Source: Fluviirhizobium alvei (GTDB lineage Bacteria; Pseudomonadota; Alphaproteobacteria; Rhizobiales; Rhizobiaceae). Taken from it: a stretch of DNA of 64,000 bases. The notes beneath the pieces are model-generated. The model searched no databases, was not told the DNA's origin, and worked only from the letters and a program-made list of their open reading frames with translations. The stretch spans positions 94,668 through 158,667 of the forward strand of contig NZ_JAUOZU010000015.1 of NCBI RefSeq assembly GCF_030551875.1, in the 5' to 3' direction. How positions within the stretch are numbered: the first letter of the stretch is position 1; each line of letters opens with the position of its first letter. Of this stretch, positions 36,974 through 46,393 are shown piece by piece. The position numbers and the translations under genes are program-made.

Positions 36974-37993
36974 TCACATCGGATGACGGCCGATGAAGAA
37001 TTCGCGGAACGGCTCCATCGACGGATTGAGGCCGGCATCGATCAGCCCCTTGCGCAGTGTCAGCATCTGAGGATCGTGGATGCGCTGGGTAGGCATGCGC
37101 AGCGGCCCGCCATTGTAACCCTGCAGCCAGCCTTGAAATTTCCAGACATAGCGGTTGATGAAATGGCCGCCATGCATCTGCTGGGCGACAAGGCCCTTGG
37201 CCTTGCGCGCCGGGTGCATGCGCCAGTAGATTTCGGTCGCCTTGTCGAATTCGCCGTTGCGCAGCAGGTTGAAGACCTGGGGAATGAGCGGCCCCCAATA
37301 TTCGTGGTCGCTGGTGGCCGAAAGCTGGATCGGCATGATCTGCGACAACGGGATCAGTTCACCCTCGATCGGCATGGAGATCACCACCTCCCGGCCAAAC
37401 AGCCTGTCGCATTCGATGACGCTCTGGATCGACGGAAAGCCGCCTTCCGCCTTGATCGCTGCGAGATTGGGGCAATCGTCGATCAGCCGGCGGATCAGCG
37501 AGGCCGGAATGTCGGACGCGTGGATGCGGGGAGAGAAGCCCCACAGGAACATCGGGAAGATCATCACAGCCAGGTTGGTCGCATCGCAGACCGCCTTGGT
37601 ATAATTGTAGATGTCATCCTCGCTTTCCGGGTAGAAGGCGGGCGGATAGGAAAGCAACACGAATTCGGCACCTGCCGCTTCGGCCTTTTGGATCGCCTCG
37701 ATATTCTGTTCGAGTGTGTTCCAGCTGGCATGATGGGTGATGACCAGCCTGTGTGCCGCCTCGTCCTTCATCATCGCCAGGAAATCGATATATTCATCGA
37801 GGGTGATCGATACTTCGGAGACGCCGAGCGAGCCGATGAAACCATGTTCGATGGCCAGCCGTGTATCGTGGCGGATCGCCTTTTCATTGAGCCGTGTCAG
37901 ATCGTTGGAAAAGGATGGAATGGTGCAATTGATCACCCCGACCAGCTTTTCGCGTGCCCAGTCCCGTGCTTCGTTTTTTTTGTACGAGGCCAT
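36974..37993 (-). CDS. Dihydrodipicolinate-synthase-family aldolase
   Basis: The 339-residue protein has a DapA-family TIM barrel. The Schiff-base Lys lies in LAAIKAEGG and the catalytic Tyr in VLLSYPPAFYPE. It is about 45 residues longer than DapA, with a distinct C-terminal part (HFINRYVWKFQGWLQGYNGG), so it is more likely a catabolic aldolase or dehydratase than a lysine-synthesis enzyme. A nearby aldehyde dehydrogenase would suit an aldehyde product. GGGAGA precedes ATG 37993. Confidence 0.85.
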   Translation of the reverse strand: MASYKKNEARDWAREKLVGVINCTIPSFSNDLTRLNEKAIRHDTRLAIEHGFIGSLGVSEVSITLDEYIDFLAMMKDEAAHRLVITHHASWNTLEQNIEAIQKAEAAGAEFVLLSYPPAFYPESEDDIYNYTKAVCDATNLAVMIFPMFLWGFSPRIHASDIPASLIRRLIDDCPNLAAIKAEGGFPSIQSVIECDRLFGREVVISMPIEGELIPLSQIMPIQLSATSDHEYWGPLIPQVFNLLRNGEFDKATEIYWRMHPARKAKGLVAQQMHGGHFINRYVWKFQGWLQGYNGGPLRMPTQRIHDPQMLTLRKGLIDAGLNPSMEPFREFFIGRHPM

Positions 37994-38006
37994 GTTCGTC
38001 TCCCTG

Positions 38007-39500
38007 TCAGAGTGTTTCGCCCGCGCCATGCCAGGCGAGGTATTTCATTTCGAGAAATTCCTCGATGCCGTAGATCGAGCCTTCCCGGCCGATACCCGAC
38101 TGCTTGATGCCGCCAAAGGGCGCGACTTCGTTCGAGATCAGGCCGGTATTGATGCCGATCATGCCGGCTTCGATGGCTGCGGCGACGCGCCAGATGCGCG
38201 CGGCATCGCGGGAAAACAGATAGGCAGCCAGCCCGAACTCGGTGTCGTTGGCCATGGCGACCGCCTCGGCCTCGCTGTCGAAGCGAATGACCGGCGCGAC
38301 AGGTCCGAAAGTCTCCTCCCGCGTCACGCGCATTTCGGATGTGACACCCGACATCACGGTCGGCTCGAAGAACAGGCCTCCCCGCGCGTGGCGTCTGCCG
38401 CCGCTATGTAGGCTCGCGCCTTTGGCCAGGGCATCGGAAATGTGGTCTTCGACCTTCGCCAGGGCTGCTTCATCGATGAGCGGGCCCTGTTGGACGCCGT
38501 CCTCGAAACCGTCGCCGACCTTGAGCGCGCAAACACGCTGGGCGAGCTTTTCGACAAAGCGGTCATGGATGCCGGCCTGGACATAGGCGCGGTTCGCGCT
38601 GATACAGGCCTGCCCGGTGTTGCGATACTTTGTGGCCAGCATGCCGTCGACCGCCTGGTCGAGATCGGCATCGTCGAAGACGATCAGCGGTGCATTGCCG
38701 CCAAGCTCCATCGACGCTTTCTTGATCGTCGCAGCCGCCTGGGACAAAAGCAGGCTTCCGACCTCGGTCGAGCCGGTGAAGGTGATCTTGCGCACCAGCA
38801 CATTGCCCGTCAATTCGGGCCCGATATCGCGGGACTTTCCCAGGACGACGTTGAACACGCCCTTGGGGATTCCGGCGCGCTCGGCCAGTTCGGCCAGAGC
38901 AAGCGCCGTCAACGGGGTTTGCTCGGCCGGCTTGACGACCATGGTACAGCCTGCGGCCAAAGCTGGAGCGGCCTTGCGAGTGATCATCGCCGCGGGGAAA
39001 TTCCACGGGGTGATGGCGGCGCAGACGCCCACCGGTTCCTTCAGGACGACGATCCGCCCGCCTTTTTCCGGCGCCGCCATGATGTCACCCCGGATGCGCT
39101 TGGCCTCTTCGGCGAACCACTCGATAAACGAAGCCGCATAGGCAACTTCACCCTTGGCCTCCGCAAAGGGCTTGCCTTCCTCAAGCACGATCAGCCGGGC
39201 GAGATCCTCGGCATTTTCGGTGATCAGGTCGAACCATCGGCGCAGAAAAATAGAGCGGGTTTTCGCTGGCACCTGACGCCAGGCCCCATAGGCATCGTGT
39301 GCCGCCGCGATCGCCTGCGCGACTTCGCCACGGTCGAGTTTCGGCAGAACGGCCAGCCTGTCGCCGGTCGAAGGGTTGAACAATTCATAGGAGCCCGCCT
39401 TGCCCTGGCTGATCCAGGCGCCGTCGACATAGGCGGCGGATTTGAAGAGCGTGGGATCGGACAGGATGGAAGGCACGGGGTTGGCAACGGGTTGCGTCAT
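38007..39500 (-). CDS. NAD(P)-dependent aldehyde dehydrogenase, succinate-semialdehyde type
   Basis: The 497-residue protein has the Rossmann and catalytic signatures of the GabD group: TPWNFPAAMITRKAAPALAAG, FTGSTEVG, MELGGNAPLIVFDDAD (Glu) and the nucleophile Cys in NTGQACISANRAYVQ. It oxidises a small aldehyde to its acid; the succinate-semialdehyde preference is by similarity only. ATG 39500 overlaps the stop of the cyclodeaminase gene (ATGA). Its likely role is oxidising the aldehyde made by the adjacent aldolase. Confidence 0.92.
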   Translation of the reverse strand: MTQPVANPVPSILSDPTLFKSAAYVDGAWISQGKAGSYELFNPSTGDRLAVLPKLDRGEVAQAIAAAHDAYGAWRQVPAKTRSIFLRRWFDLITENAEDLARLIVLEEGKPFAEAKGEVAYAASFIEWFAEEAKRIRGDIMAAPEKGGRIVVLKEPVGVCAAITPWNFPAAMITRKAAPALAAGCTMVVKPAEQTPLTALALAELAERAGIPKGVFNVVLGKSRDIGPELTGNVLVRKITFTGSTEVGSLLLSQAAATIKKASMELGGNAPLIVFDDADLDQAVDGMLATKYRNTGQACISANRAYVQAGIHDRFVEKLAQRVCALKVGDGFEDGVQQGPLIDEAALAKVEDHISDALAKGASLHSGGRRHARGGLFFEPTVMSGVTSEMRVTREETFGPVAPVIRFDSEAEAVAMANDTEFGLAAYLFSRDAARIWRVAAAIEAGMIGINTGLISNEVAPFGGIKQSGIGREGSIYGIEEFLEMKYLAWHGAGETL

Positions 39501-40510
39501 TTCAGCACCGGATGGATGGTTTTCGAAAGGATGGTGCCGAGGCCGAGTTCTTGGGCCCGGCGATAGCACATGGCAGCCACCGCAAGATCCTGCAGCGCCG
39601 CGCCGACCGACTTGAACAGCACGATCTCGTCGGGCGACCGGCGGCCGGTGTGACGGCCCGCGATCAGGTCGCAAAGCGGAACAAGCTTGCTTTCGAACAC
39701 CACGCCGGCATCCTTTGCCGCCCGCATGTCGCCCGTGTCATGAGCCACTTCCTCGACCATGTCTGCAACGATCAGTTCGGCCCGGGCAATGGTCTCGGGA
39801 TCCACCTCGCGCTGCTCGGGCAAGGTCGAGCCGATCGAAGCCACGGTCATGCCGGGCGCCAGCCAGGCGCCGTCGAAGAGCGGTTCCTCCAGCCGCGAAC
39901 GGGCCGCGCAGATCAGCACGTCCGGCCGGGACTCGACGACGTCTCGGGCGGTGGCGTCACCTGCGATATCGAGGCCGAGAGACGCGAGTTCCTGCTTGAA
40001 TTTCGCCCGGCTGTCGGGGTTGGGACTAAAGACGCGGACTGAGGAAATATCGCGGACCGATGCAAAAGCCGCGAGATGGTTGCGGGCTTCAAAGCCGGTG
40101 CCGAGAATGCCGACCGAAACCCGACCCGGACGCGCCAGGGCGTCTAGTGCGAGCGCCGTGGTGGCGGCAGTGCGAAAACCCGTGATTGAATTGCCGTCGA
40201 TCAGCGCCAGAAGCTCGACGCTCTCCTGATCGAAGAGGGGAATTAGGTAGCTGGCGCGACTGTTGCGAATATTGGCAGCGATCATTTTCGCGCCCATGAC
40301 GCCCCCGCCAGGCGTGATCCCGGTCAGGGTGCGCAGCCAGAGCCCATTGCCGCGCGCCATCGAGCGCGGTGGAAACATGGCCTCCGTCTGATCAGCGGCA
40401 TAAGCTGTTCTCAGTTCCAGGATGGCTTCCTTCCAGGAAAAGGCATGGGCAAGATCATCGGCGCCAAGAAATAGCGTGGGTTGGCTCAGGGAGGCCTGCA
40501 TCGAACTCAT
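39497..40510 (-). CDS. Ornithine cyclodeaminase / mu-crystallin family protein
   Basis: The 337-residue protein has the family N-terminal dimer region and a Rossmann domain with VGILGTGFEARNHLAAF. It also has GAKMIAANIRNS, GNSITGFRTAATTALAL and VASIGSTLPEQREVD. Family members are NAD(P)-linked amino- or imino-acid oxidoreductases or lyases. It is first in the seven-gene minus-strand operon and is divergent from the GntR gene, so it is likely under its control. Confidence 0.88.
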   Translation of the reverse strand: MSSMQASLSQPTLFLGADDLAHAFSWKEAILELRTAYAADQTEAMFPPRSMARGNGLWLRTLTGITPGGGVMGAKMIAANIRNSRASYLIPLFDQESVELLALIDGNSITGFRTAATTALALDALARPGRVSVGILGTGFEARNHLAAFASVRDISSVRVFSPNPDSRAKFKQELASLGLDIAGDATARDVVESRPDVLICAARSRLEEPLFDGAWLAPGMTVASIGSTLPEQREVDPETIARAELIVADMVEEVAHDTGDMRAAKDAGVVFESKLVPLCDLIAGRHTGRRSPDEIVLFKSVGAALQDLAVAAMCYRRAQELGLGTILSKTIHPVLK

Positions 40511-40646
40511 TGTCGCTCCGCACAGAAATCAAGATAGAAGCGACTTATTAGACATATTAATGCGTGTCAATCATATTATTGATTTATGTTGATTTGCGGC
40601 CAGCGAGATTTTATGAAACATCCTAGGGCAGCCGAGGGAGACTTGT

Positions 40647-41306
40647 GTGGCAGAAGAAAACGATGAGCAGCGCCTGAGGGCCGTCATCGACACGGCGTTG
40701 CAGCGGGGCGAGCAGCAATTGCCGCCGGAGCCACGCCTGGCGGAACTGGTCGAGGTCTCGCGGGGACGGCTTCGCACGCTGCTTAAAAGGCTCGAGGACG
40801 AAGGGACCATCTGGCGGCATGTCGGCAAGGGCACCTTCATTGGCCCGCGGCAAATCGATCCATCGTCTCCGGAGTGGTTCGAAGGCATCAGCCTCGGCGA
40901 TATCATGGATGCGCGGCGGCTCTTCGAGCCGCAGCTTGCCGCCCAGGCGGCGATTGCCGCACGACCTGCCGACATTGCCTCGCTCGAGCGATGCCTGGAA
41001 GAACTGGCGGAAGCACCCTCCTACATGCATTGGAAGCGGCTTGATGAGCGGCTTCATCGGCTGATTGCCGAAGCCACCCACAATAGCCTGCTGCTTCTGC
41101 TCTACGACACCCTGCGCAACCAAGGCCGTGCCGGTCTCGATCTGCGTCTCAATGCGGTTTTCGGCAGTGACAGCGCGCCACTCGAGACCGATAGACAGCA
41201 TGCGGCCATCGTCGCGGCGATCAAGAACGGCGATCCCGACGGCGCTGAGCAGGAAATGCGCCAGCATCTCAACCATGTACGGGCACGATTGTTTGGCCTG
41301 CGCTAG
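40647..41306 (+). CDS. GntR/FadR-family transcriptional regulator
   Basis: The 219-residue protein has an N-terminal winged helix (about 5-70: RLAELVEVSRGRLRTLLKRLEDEG, then VGKGTFIG) and a C-terminal FCD-type helical ligand domain (MDARRLFEPQLAAQAA, RLDERLHRLIAEATHN and HAAIVAAIKNGD, with metal-binding Asp and His residues). It starts with GTG behind GAGGGAG. It is divergent from the 39.5-40.5 kb gene and is the probable repressor of that operon. The shared 136-bp interval is AT-rich. Confidence 0.9.
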   Translation: MAEENDEQRLRAVIDTALQRGEQQLPPEPRLAELVEVSRGRLRTLLKRLEDEGTIWRHVGKGTFIGPRQIDPSSPEWFEGISLGDIMDARRLFEPQLAAQAAIAARPADIASLERCLEELAEAPSYMHWKRLDERLHRLIAEATHNSLLLLLYDTLRNQGRAGLDLRLNAVFGSDSAPLETDRQHAAIVAAIKNGDPDGAEQEMRQHLNHVRARLFGLR

Positions 41307-41659
41307 AGGCTTCCTCGCCACCCGCGCCTGAGCCGCCGTGGCGCAGTCCTGCGTGCCAACGCTGCTAAAAACCCCCGGCTGACGCTGCCGACCTGGATCT
41401 GTCGCCAGGCAATGCCGATCCGGACGCCGATCGATCCTCAAACGAAGGGCCTTGCCGCATGTCGGCGGCGCTGACATCGTGGCGCACCCGCCACTCGGCT
41501 CCAGCTCGGACACAGCTCCCTCTCTTGGAATGGAATTGTCGCACCAACCGGCGCGCTCATAAAATGTAGTGACCACTACATTTTTCATTGCCAATAACTG
41601 TAGTGATCACTACAGTTCTCGCGTAACCGCATCTTTTATCGACCGGGAGGGCATTCGCG
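41307..41659. other. Intergenic region with paired palindromes
   Basis: About 350 bp lie between the GntR gene and the flavoprotein gene. The first 230 bp show nothing notable. The last 100 bp hold two related palindromes, listed separately, directly before the flavoprotein start. Confidence 0.5.
41562..41615. promoter_or_regulatory. Tandem palindromic operators upstream of flavoprotein gene
   Basis: TGTAGTGACCACTACA (41565-41580, with further pairing bases on each side) and TGTAGTGATCACTACA (41599-41614) share both arms TGTAGTG and CACTACA. Their centres are 34 bp apart. They lie about 45-95 bp upstream of the start at 41660. The TetR-type regulator at 43376 is the best candidate ligand-responsive repressor; the GntR is another. 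Confidence 0.7.
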
Positions 41660-43273
41660 ATGCAGGCGACCACACCATCGTTCATTCCAGCACGACAGGC
41701 AGAGGTGGAGACAGCAACTCTCACCCGCGCGCTTCTGGAAATCGCCGCCAAGATCGGGGCCGACAAAGTGATCATTGGCGACGGGGGAGAATATCGAGAT
41801 CCTTACCAACCACAGGCATGGGATGCCTTTACGACCGCCGGCGTCGTTCAGCCCGACAGTGTCGAGCATGTTCAAACGATCGTGGATATTGCGGGCCGGT
41901 ACGGGATTCCGGTCTGGGCCCAGGGGCAAGGCCGGAACAACGGCTATGGCGGGGCCGCGCCGCGCCTGTCGGGCGGGATAACGATCAATTTTCGCCGAAT
42001 GAACCGTGTTTTGAAGATCGACAGGGAACTGGGCTATGCGCTCATCGAGCCCGGCGTCTCCTTTCAGGACATGTATGATGCCATCGAAGCAGCGGGCGCC
42101 GACCTCATGGTGTCGGTGCCGGATCTGGGCTGGGGAAGCCTCGGCGGCAATTCGCAGGACAATGGCTTGACCTATTTGCCTTATGGCAAGGATTTCCAGG
42201 CCATCTGCGGCCTGGAAGTGGTGACGGCAGATGGTCGCCTGCTGCGGACCGGCATGGGTGCGATGGACGGCAACGAAAGCTGGAACCTCTATAAGCGCAG
42301 TCTGGGTCCGACCATCGAGCCGCTGTTCATGCAGGGCAACTTTGGTGTCGTTACCAAGCTGGGCCTGTGGCTGATGCCGAAGCCAGAAGCAATTGCCCAT
42401 GTCCATGTCGATGTCAGCCGCGACGAGGATCTGATTTCACTCGTCGATATCCTGCGCCGGTTGCGCCTGGACGGAACGATCGACGGTGTGCCTTGCATTC
42501 TCAACACCCTGCTGATCGCGTCCACCATCGCAAAGCGCGACCACTGGTATGCCGGCGACCCCTCGGTTCCGATACCGGACGAGGCGATCGATGCGATCGC
42601 CGAACGGATCGGTATCGGTCGCTGGCATCTTCGTTTCGCGCTTTACGGCGATCGCAACATAGTGGCTCTGCAACTCGACAAAGCGACAAAGGCCTTCAGC
42701 GCCATTCCGGGAAGCCGGATCCGGTCCTCGGTGACGGGGCCGCGCGAGTGGCCGAACCTGCCCGATCCTTCCGATCGCGTCTATTCAGGCGTCCCCAATT
42801 TGGACTGGAAAGATATGGGCGGCTGGTATGGCGGAGAGCGTGGCGGCCATATGAGCTTCGCCCCGGTGGCGCCGCTGACCGGAAAGACTGTCTATGAGCT
42901 TCAATGCTGGATGCGGCGGGAATTCGAAAACCATGGCATCGATCATACCGCCGATCTCATCGTCGTTAACGCCCGCTCGCTGGTCAGCGTCGCCGGAATA
43001 CAGTTCGACATCGATGATGAGCAGGCGACGGCAACCGGCTATGCGGCCATGCAGGATCTCGTGAGGAAGGCAGGCCAGCGCTGCTACGGCGAATACAGGG
43101 CGCATTTGCAATTCATGGATCTCGCCCAGGATCAATACGGCTTTGGCGAACATGCCTATCGCCGTTTCGTCGAGCGGATCAAGGACGCCGTCGATCCCAA
43201 GGGAATCATCAATCCGGGGCGGCACGGAATCTGGCCGGCCCATCTCCGCACGGCAGACACTCGACAAGGCTGA
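41660..43273 (+). CDS. FAD-dependent 4-phenol oxidase-like flavoprotein (VAO/PCMH family)
   Basis: The 537-residue protein has the N-terminal PCMH-type FAD-binding domain (GRNNGYGGAAPRLSGGITIN, then LIEPGVSFQDMYDAIEA) and the C-terminal VAO/PCMH domain. The phenolate-binding Tyr-Arg pair of vanillyl-alcohol oxidase is present in GEYR (479-480). The ending DPKGIINPGRHGIWP is typical. Such enzymes oxidise the para side chain of phenols using O2 or a cytochrome. No signal peptide is seen. GGGAGGG precedes the ATG. It is probably repressed through the two palindromes upstream. The substrate is not identifiable. Confidence 0.9.
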   Translation: MQATTPSFIPARQAEVETATLTRALLEIAAKIGADKVIIGDGGEYRDPYQPQAWDAFTTAGVVQPDSVEHVQTIVDIAGRYGIPVWAQGQGRNNGYGGAAPRLSGGITINFRRMNRVLKIDRELGYALIEPGVSFQDMYDAIEAAGADLMVSVPDLGWGSLGGNSQDNGLTYLPYGKDFQAICGLEVVTADGRLLRTGMGAMDGNESWNLYKRSLGPTIEPLFMQGNFGVVTKLGLWLMPKPEAIAHVHVDVSRDEDLISLVDILRRLRLDGTIDGVPCILNTLLIASTIAKRDHWYAGDPSVPIPDEAIDAIAERIGIGRWHLRFALYGDRNIVALQLDKATKAFSAIPGSRIRSSVTGPREWPNLPDPSDRVYSGVPNLDWKDMGGWYGGERGGHMSFAPVAPLTGKTVYELQCWMRREFENHGIDHTADLIVVNARSLVSVAGIQFDIDDEQATATGYAAMQDLVRKAGQRCYGEYRAHLQFMDLAQDQYGFGEHAYRRFVERIKDAVDPKGIINPGRHGIWPAHLRTADTRQG

Positions 43274-43375
43274 CGAAACACGGCAAAGCCCAATTGCAAT
43301 GATGGACGATTTCCCGCATCCTCGAACCGGGATGCGACATCCCTCAACGCGTATGTTTTGCAATGTGCTGATTCC

Positions 43376-44020
43376 GTGAAAGACCTGCCTGCCGACTTCG
43401 AGATCCACCCTCCCCAGCAGGAGCGTACCCAGGCAAGCTGGGAGCGTATCCTGGAAGCGGGGCTCCGCCTTCTCGAAGAAGAAGGATATGACGGTTTCAC
43501 AATCGCCGCTATCTGCGCGCGCGCCAATGTCAGCCCGACCGCCATTTACGCGCGCGTACGCACGAAAAAAGCTTTGTTTCTTGCGGTTTTCGAGCACGGC
43601 TTCGGCGCCGTCCGGCAGGAAACGGAGGCAACCCGGGCAAGGTTGAAAGGCAGCTCGCCCGATGCTGTCATTCGTGGCGCGGTGGCCGCCATCGCGCTGA
43701 CAACATTTGCCCATCAACGCTTCCACCGTCCTGTCATACTTCGTGCGGAAATCGATGACGAAATCGCGCTTCGCACCCGTCAGGCACGGACGGAAACGGC
43801 GACCTGGTTTCGCGATATTGTCTTGCGTCACTCGGGCGCCCAGAAGCAGCCCAACCCGGAACGGATCGACCGCTGTTTCCGGGTGATTTTTGCGGCTCTC
43901 ATGGCGCGCGTGGCAACGCCCAGTGCGCTGGATGTCGGCCTTGTATATAGCGACGAAAGCTTTATCGCCGATCTTCAGGATACGGCGGTGAATTGGCTTC
44001 TGCTTGCGCCGGCTTCCTGA
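43376..44020 (+). CDS. TetR-family transcriptional regulator
   Basis: The protein (about 214 residues from GTG 43376; a TTG at 43358 is also possible) has a TetR helix-turn-helix: SWERILEAGLRLLEEEGYDG, then IAAICARANVSPTAIYARVRTKKALF. It is downstream of the flavoprotein gene on the same strand and is a likely autoregulated repressor of it. The ligand domain is not assignable. Confidence 0.85.
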   Translation: MKDLPADFEIHPPQQERTQASWERILEAGLRLLEEEGYDGFTIAAICARANVSPTAIYARVRTKKALFLAVFEHGFGAVRQETEATRARLKGSSPDAVIRGAVAAIALTTFAHQRFHRPVILRAEIDDEIALRTRQARTETATWFRDIVLRHSGAQKQPNPERIDRCFRVIFAALMARVATPSALDVGLVYSDESFIADLQDTAVNWLLLAPAS

Positions 44021-44138
44021 ACTTCACCTTTGAGTTCTTTTTTACCAGGGTGATGAGCGCCACATCACATTTGTTGCTGCGGCCATTGTCGTGCAAGCCA
44101 CGGACCCTGTGACTGCAGAAAGTCGTCTTCCAAAATCG

Positions 44139-45104
44139 TCATGGCTTTTCATCCGAGCCGTTCCCAACTTTGAAGTTGGCCGCCGGATCATTGTTAAGAA
44201 AAATCTCTGCGACAATGCGTCTTAGCCAGATCTGGCCCGGATCCTTGTGCTGTCGCTCGGTCCAATACTGCTTGAGATGGATCGGTTCGATCGGGATAGG
44301 TGGCTTGAACACCTCGATCTCGAGAAACTCGGCGAAGCAGAACGCAAGCATTTTCGGCACGGTGGCGATCAGGTCGGAATCGCGGACAATGAACGGGATG
44401 CTGGCATAATTCTGCGAGCGGAAGGCGACCTTGCGGTCGATACCGGCGCTGTTGATCCTGTCCTCCATCCGCCGTTGGGCATGACCCTCGCCGATCAGTC
44501 CGACATGTTCGGCGCAACGGAATTCCTCCACCGAAAGTCCGTCCCGGATCAGCGGATGGCCCTTGCGCGCCAGACAGACGAAGGGATGGTCGGCGAGCGA
44601 CTGACTATAGACAGAATGTGCGGTCAGCTCGGGAAAATAGCCGAGCGCCAGATCGACGTCGCCGAGCCGCATGGCATTCATCAGATCCTGAGGTTTCAGG
44701 CATTTGGCTTCCAACGTGATGCGCTGTGATTCCGCGCGAAATCGCCTAAGGATGCTCGGCACAAAAGTGATTTCCCCCAGATCGGTGGTGTTGATCACAA
44801 AGTGACGATCGCTGTCGCGCGGCGAAAAATCGCTCCGCGCCAGCACTTCCCTGGCGAGGATCGTCAGGATCCGCTCGACCGGCTCCACCAGTTCAAGTGC
44901 CCGGGAGGTGGGCTCGACGCCGCGGCCGGATCGAATGAAAAGCTCGTCACCGAGAATCCCCCGCAAACGGCGCAGGGACTGGCTGACGGTCGGCTGGTTG
45001 AGCCCGAGCGCCTCGGCTGCGCCGGTGACGCTACGCTCTTTCAGGATGGCCTGGAACAGCAGAAGCTGGTCCAGGGACAGGTTTTTCCCATCATCGATTT
45101 TCAT
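44139..45104 (-). CDS. LysR-family transcriptional regulator
   Basis: The 321-residue protein has the LysR helix-turn-helix (SVTGAAEALGLNQPTVSQSLRRLRG) and an effector-binding domain (FVINTTDLGEITFVPSILRRF, DVDLALGYFPEL). It is divergent from the 45216-48810 operon, with a 110-bp gap that would hold its binding site. It is the probable activator of the phenol-oxidation genes. Confidence 0.9.
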   Translation of the reverse strand: MKIDDGKNLSLDQLLLFQAILKERSVTGAAEALGLNQPTVSQSLRRLRGILGDELFIRSGRGVEPTSRALELVEPVERILTILAREVLARSDFSPRDSDRHFVINTTDLGEITFVPSILRRFRAESQRITLEAKCLKPQDLMNAMRLGDVDLALGYFPELTAHSVYSQSLADHPFVCLARKGHPLIRDGLSVEEFRCAEHVGLIGEGHAQRRMEDRINSAGIDRKVAFRSQNYASIPFIVRDSDLIATVPKMLAFCFAEFLEIEVFKPPIPIEPIHLKQYWTERQHKDPGQIWLRRIVAEIFLNNDPAANFKVGNGSDEKP

Positions 45105-45215
45105 GAAGCTTATTCCGATCCCCGAATAGTTCGCGCTCCGGCTGTTTGACAGAATGAAAATCGGTAGGGCGGCGAAGAGGAGTTAGCCGTCTCTACCCGA
45201 CACGAGGAGGAGTTC

Positions 45216-46271
45216 ATGCATACAGAAAGTGGCCTAGCTGTCCATGGGGAAATGGCACCGCCGAAGAAAGCGGACGCCCGTCGCGGCTATCGCTGGATCG
45301 CCCGAGAGATCGATAGCCTGGATCCCGAGACTGATTATGTCCGTATCTGGCAATTGACGTCCTGTTACCGGGTCGACGAAACCGCCTTCAATCTGCTCTA
45401 CTGTCTTGGCCTGCCGCGGATCACCCAGAACCCGGCCGGCAGCGAGCTTCTCGCCTCGCGCACCCGCAAGGCCGTCGACCAGATGCACAAGCGCGCCTAT
45501 GACACGCTGTCGAGCTTCTGGACCTGGTATGAAAAGGGTCCCGCCAGCGAAGAGACTCAGCGTTCGATCGAGCTGGTCAATCGGATCCATGCCGGCCTGG
45601 CCAAGAAATGGCCGGAGGCCTTTCCCGACGAAGACTATGTCTATACCGTCTGCATGCTTGCGACCTCCGCCCACCAGTTGCGCCAGAAGATCGGCGTGGC
45701 GGGCTTCAGCAATAAACAGAAGATCGCCGCGCATCATTTCTGGCGTGACATCCTGCGCATGATGCGCGGCATCAACGGCTATATCGATGTGTTTCCAGAC
45801 GATTTCGCCGGCATGGAAAAACTGGTCGCCGAATTCGACGCCCGCGACTGGCCCCACAGCGAAGCCGGCTGCCAACTTGCCGAATATACGGTTCAGCAAT
45901 TCTGCGAGGCCAATTTTCCGAGGCCGCTTCATGGCCTCGGCCGGCAGATGGTCCTTACGATGCAGGAGCCTTATATCCGCAAGCTCCGCGATATGGGCGA
46001 ACCCAATCCGCTGGCAGCCTTCCTCGTCCGCAAGCTCATGCATTTCAAGATCTGGATGGCCGAACATGTTCTGCCGGATCCCAAACTTAGCGTGCCCGAG
46101 CGGGCGCGGCGGGCCGGCCGCACCGACAACCAGATGCAGATCCCCCCGATGATCGCGGTCAGCGAAGTGCCGTTTGCCCGCGATGGCCGGCTCGGTCCCG
46201 CGCCGCCCCGGCTTCGGCCGAAGGCACCGGGAAATGCCCTTTTCACTGATGCCGGTAATTGCTCGGCCTGA
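45216..46271 (+). CDS. Unassigned protein, possible MpaB/DUF2236-like oxygenase
   Basis: The 351-residue protein is largely helical and contains conserved-looking His and Trp residues (MHKRAYDTLSSFWTWYEKG, IELVNRIHAGLAKKWPEAF, VYTVCMLATSAHQLRQKI). The IHA and LATSAHQL segments faintly recall DUF2236/MpaB-type haem oxygenases, but I cannot confirm it. No signal peptide or transmembrane segment. It is first in the operon with a Tat-signal protein, a flavoprotein and a cytochrome c, after a strong GAGGAGGAG ribosome-binding site. It may act on the same phenolic pathway. Confidence 0.5.
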   Translation: MHTESGLAVHGEMAPPKKADARRGYRWIAREIDSLDPETDYVRIWQLTSCYRVDETAFNLLYCLGLPRITQNPAGSELLASRTRKAVDQMHKRAYDTLSSFWTWYEKGPASEETQRSIELVNRIHAGLAKKWPEAFPDEDYVYTVCMLATSAHQLRQKIGVAGFSNKQKIAAHHFWRDILRMMRGINGYIDVFPDDFAGMEKLVAEFDARDWPHSEAGCQLAEYTVQQFCEANFPRPLHGLGRQMVLTMQEPYIRKLRDMGEPNPLAAFLVRKLMHFKIWMAEHVLPDPKLSVPERARRAGRTDNQMQIPPMIAVSEVPFARDGRLGPAPPRLRPKAPGNALFTDAGNCSA

Positions 46272-46393
46272 CGCCGTGTCCCGCGGTGCCGGAGAGCCGC
46301 CAAAATTCTTGACCAAGGACAAGCGACAATGATTGATCTCACGCCACCGCCTGGCGCGGCCTCGGCCGGCCGGCCCGTTCGGGAGCGGTCCTC

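Noticed and set aside
38442..39566. Plus-strand frame opposite the aldehyde dehydrogenase
   Set aside because: Antisense to a gene with all catalytic motifs; composition is that of a shadow.
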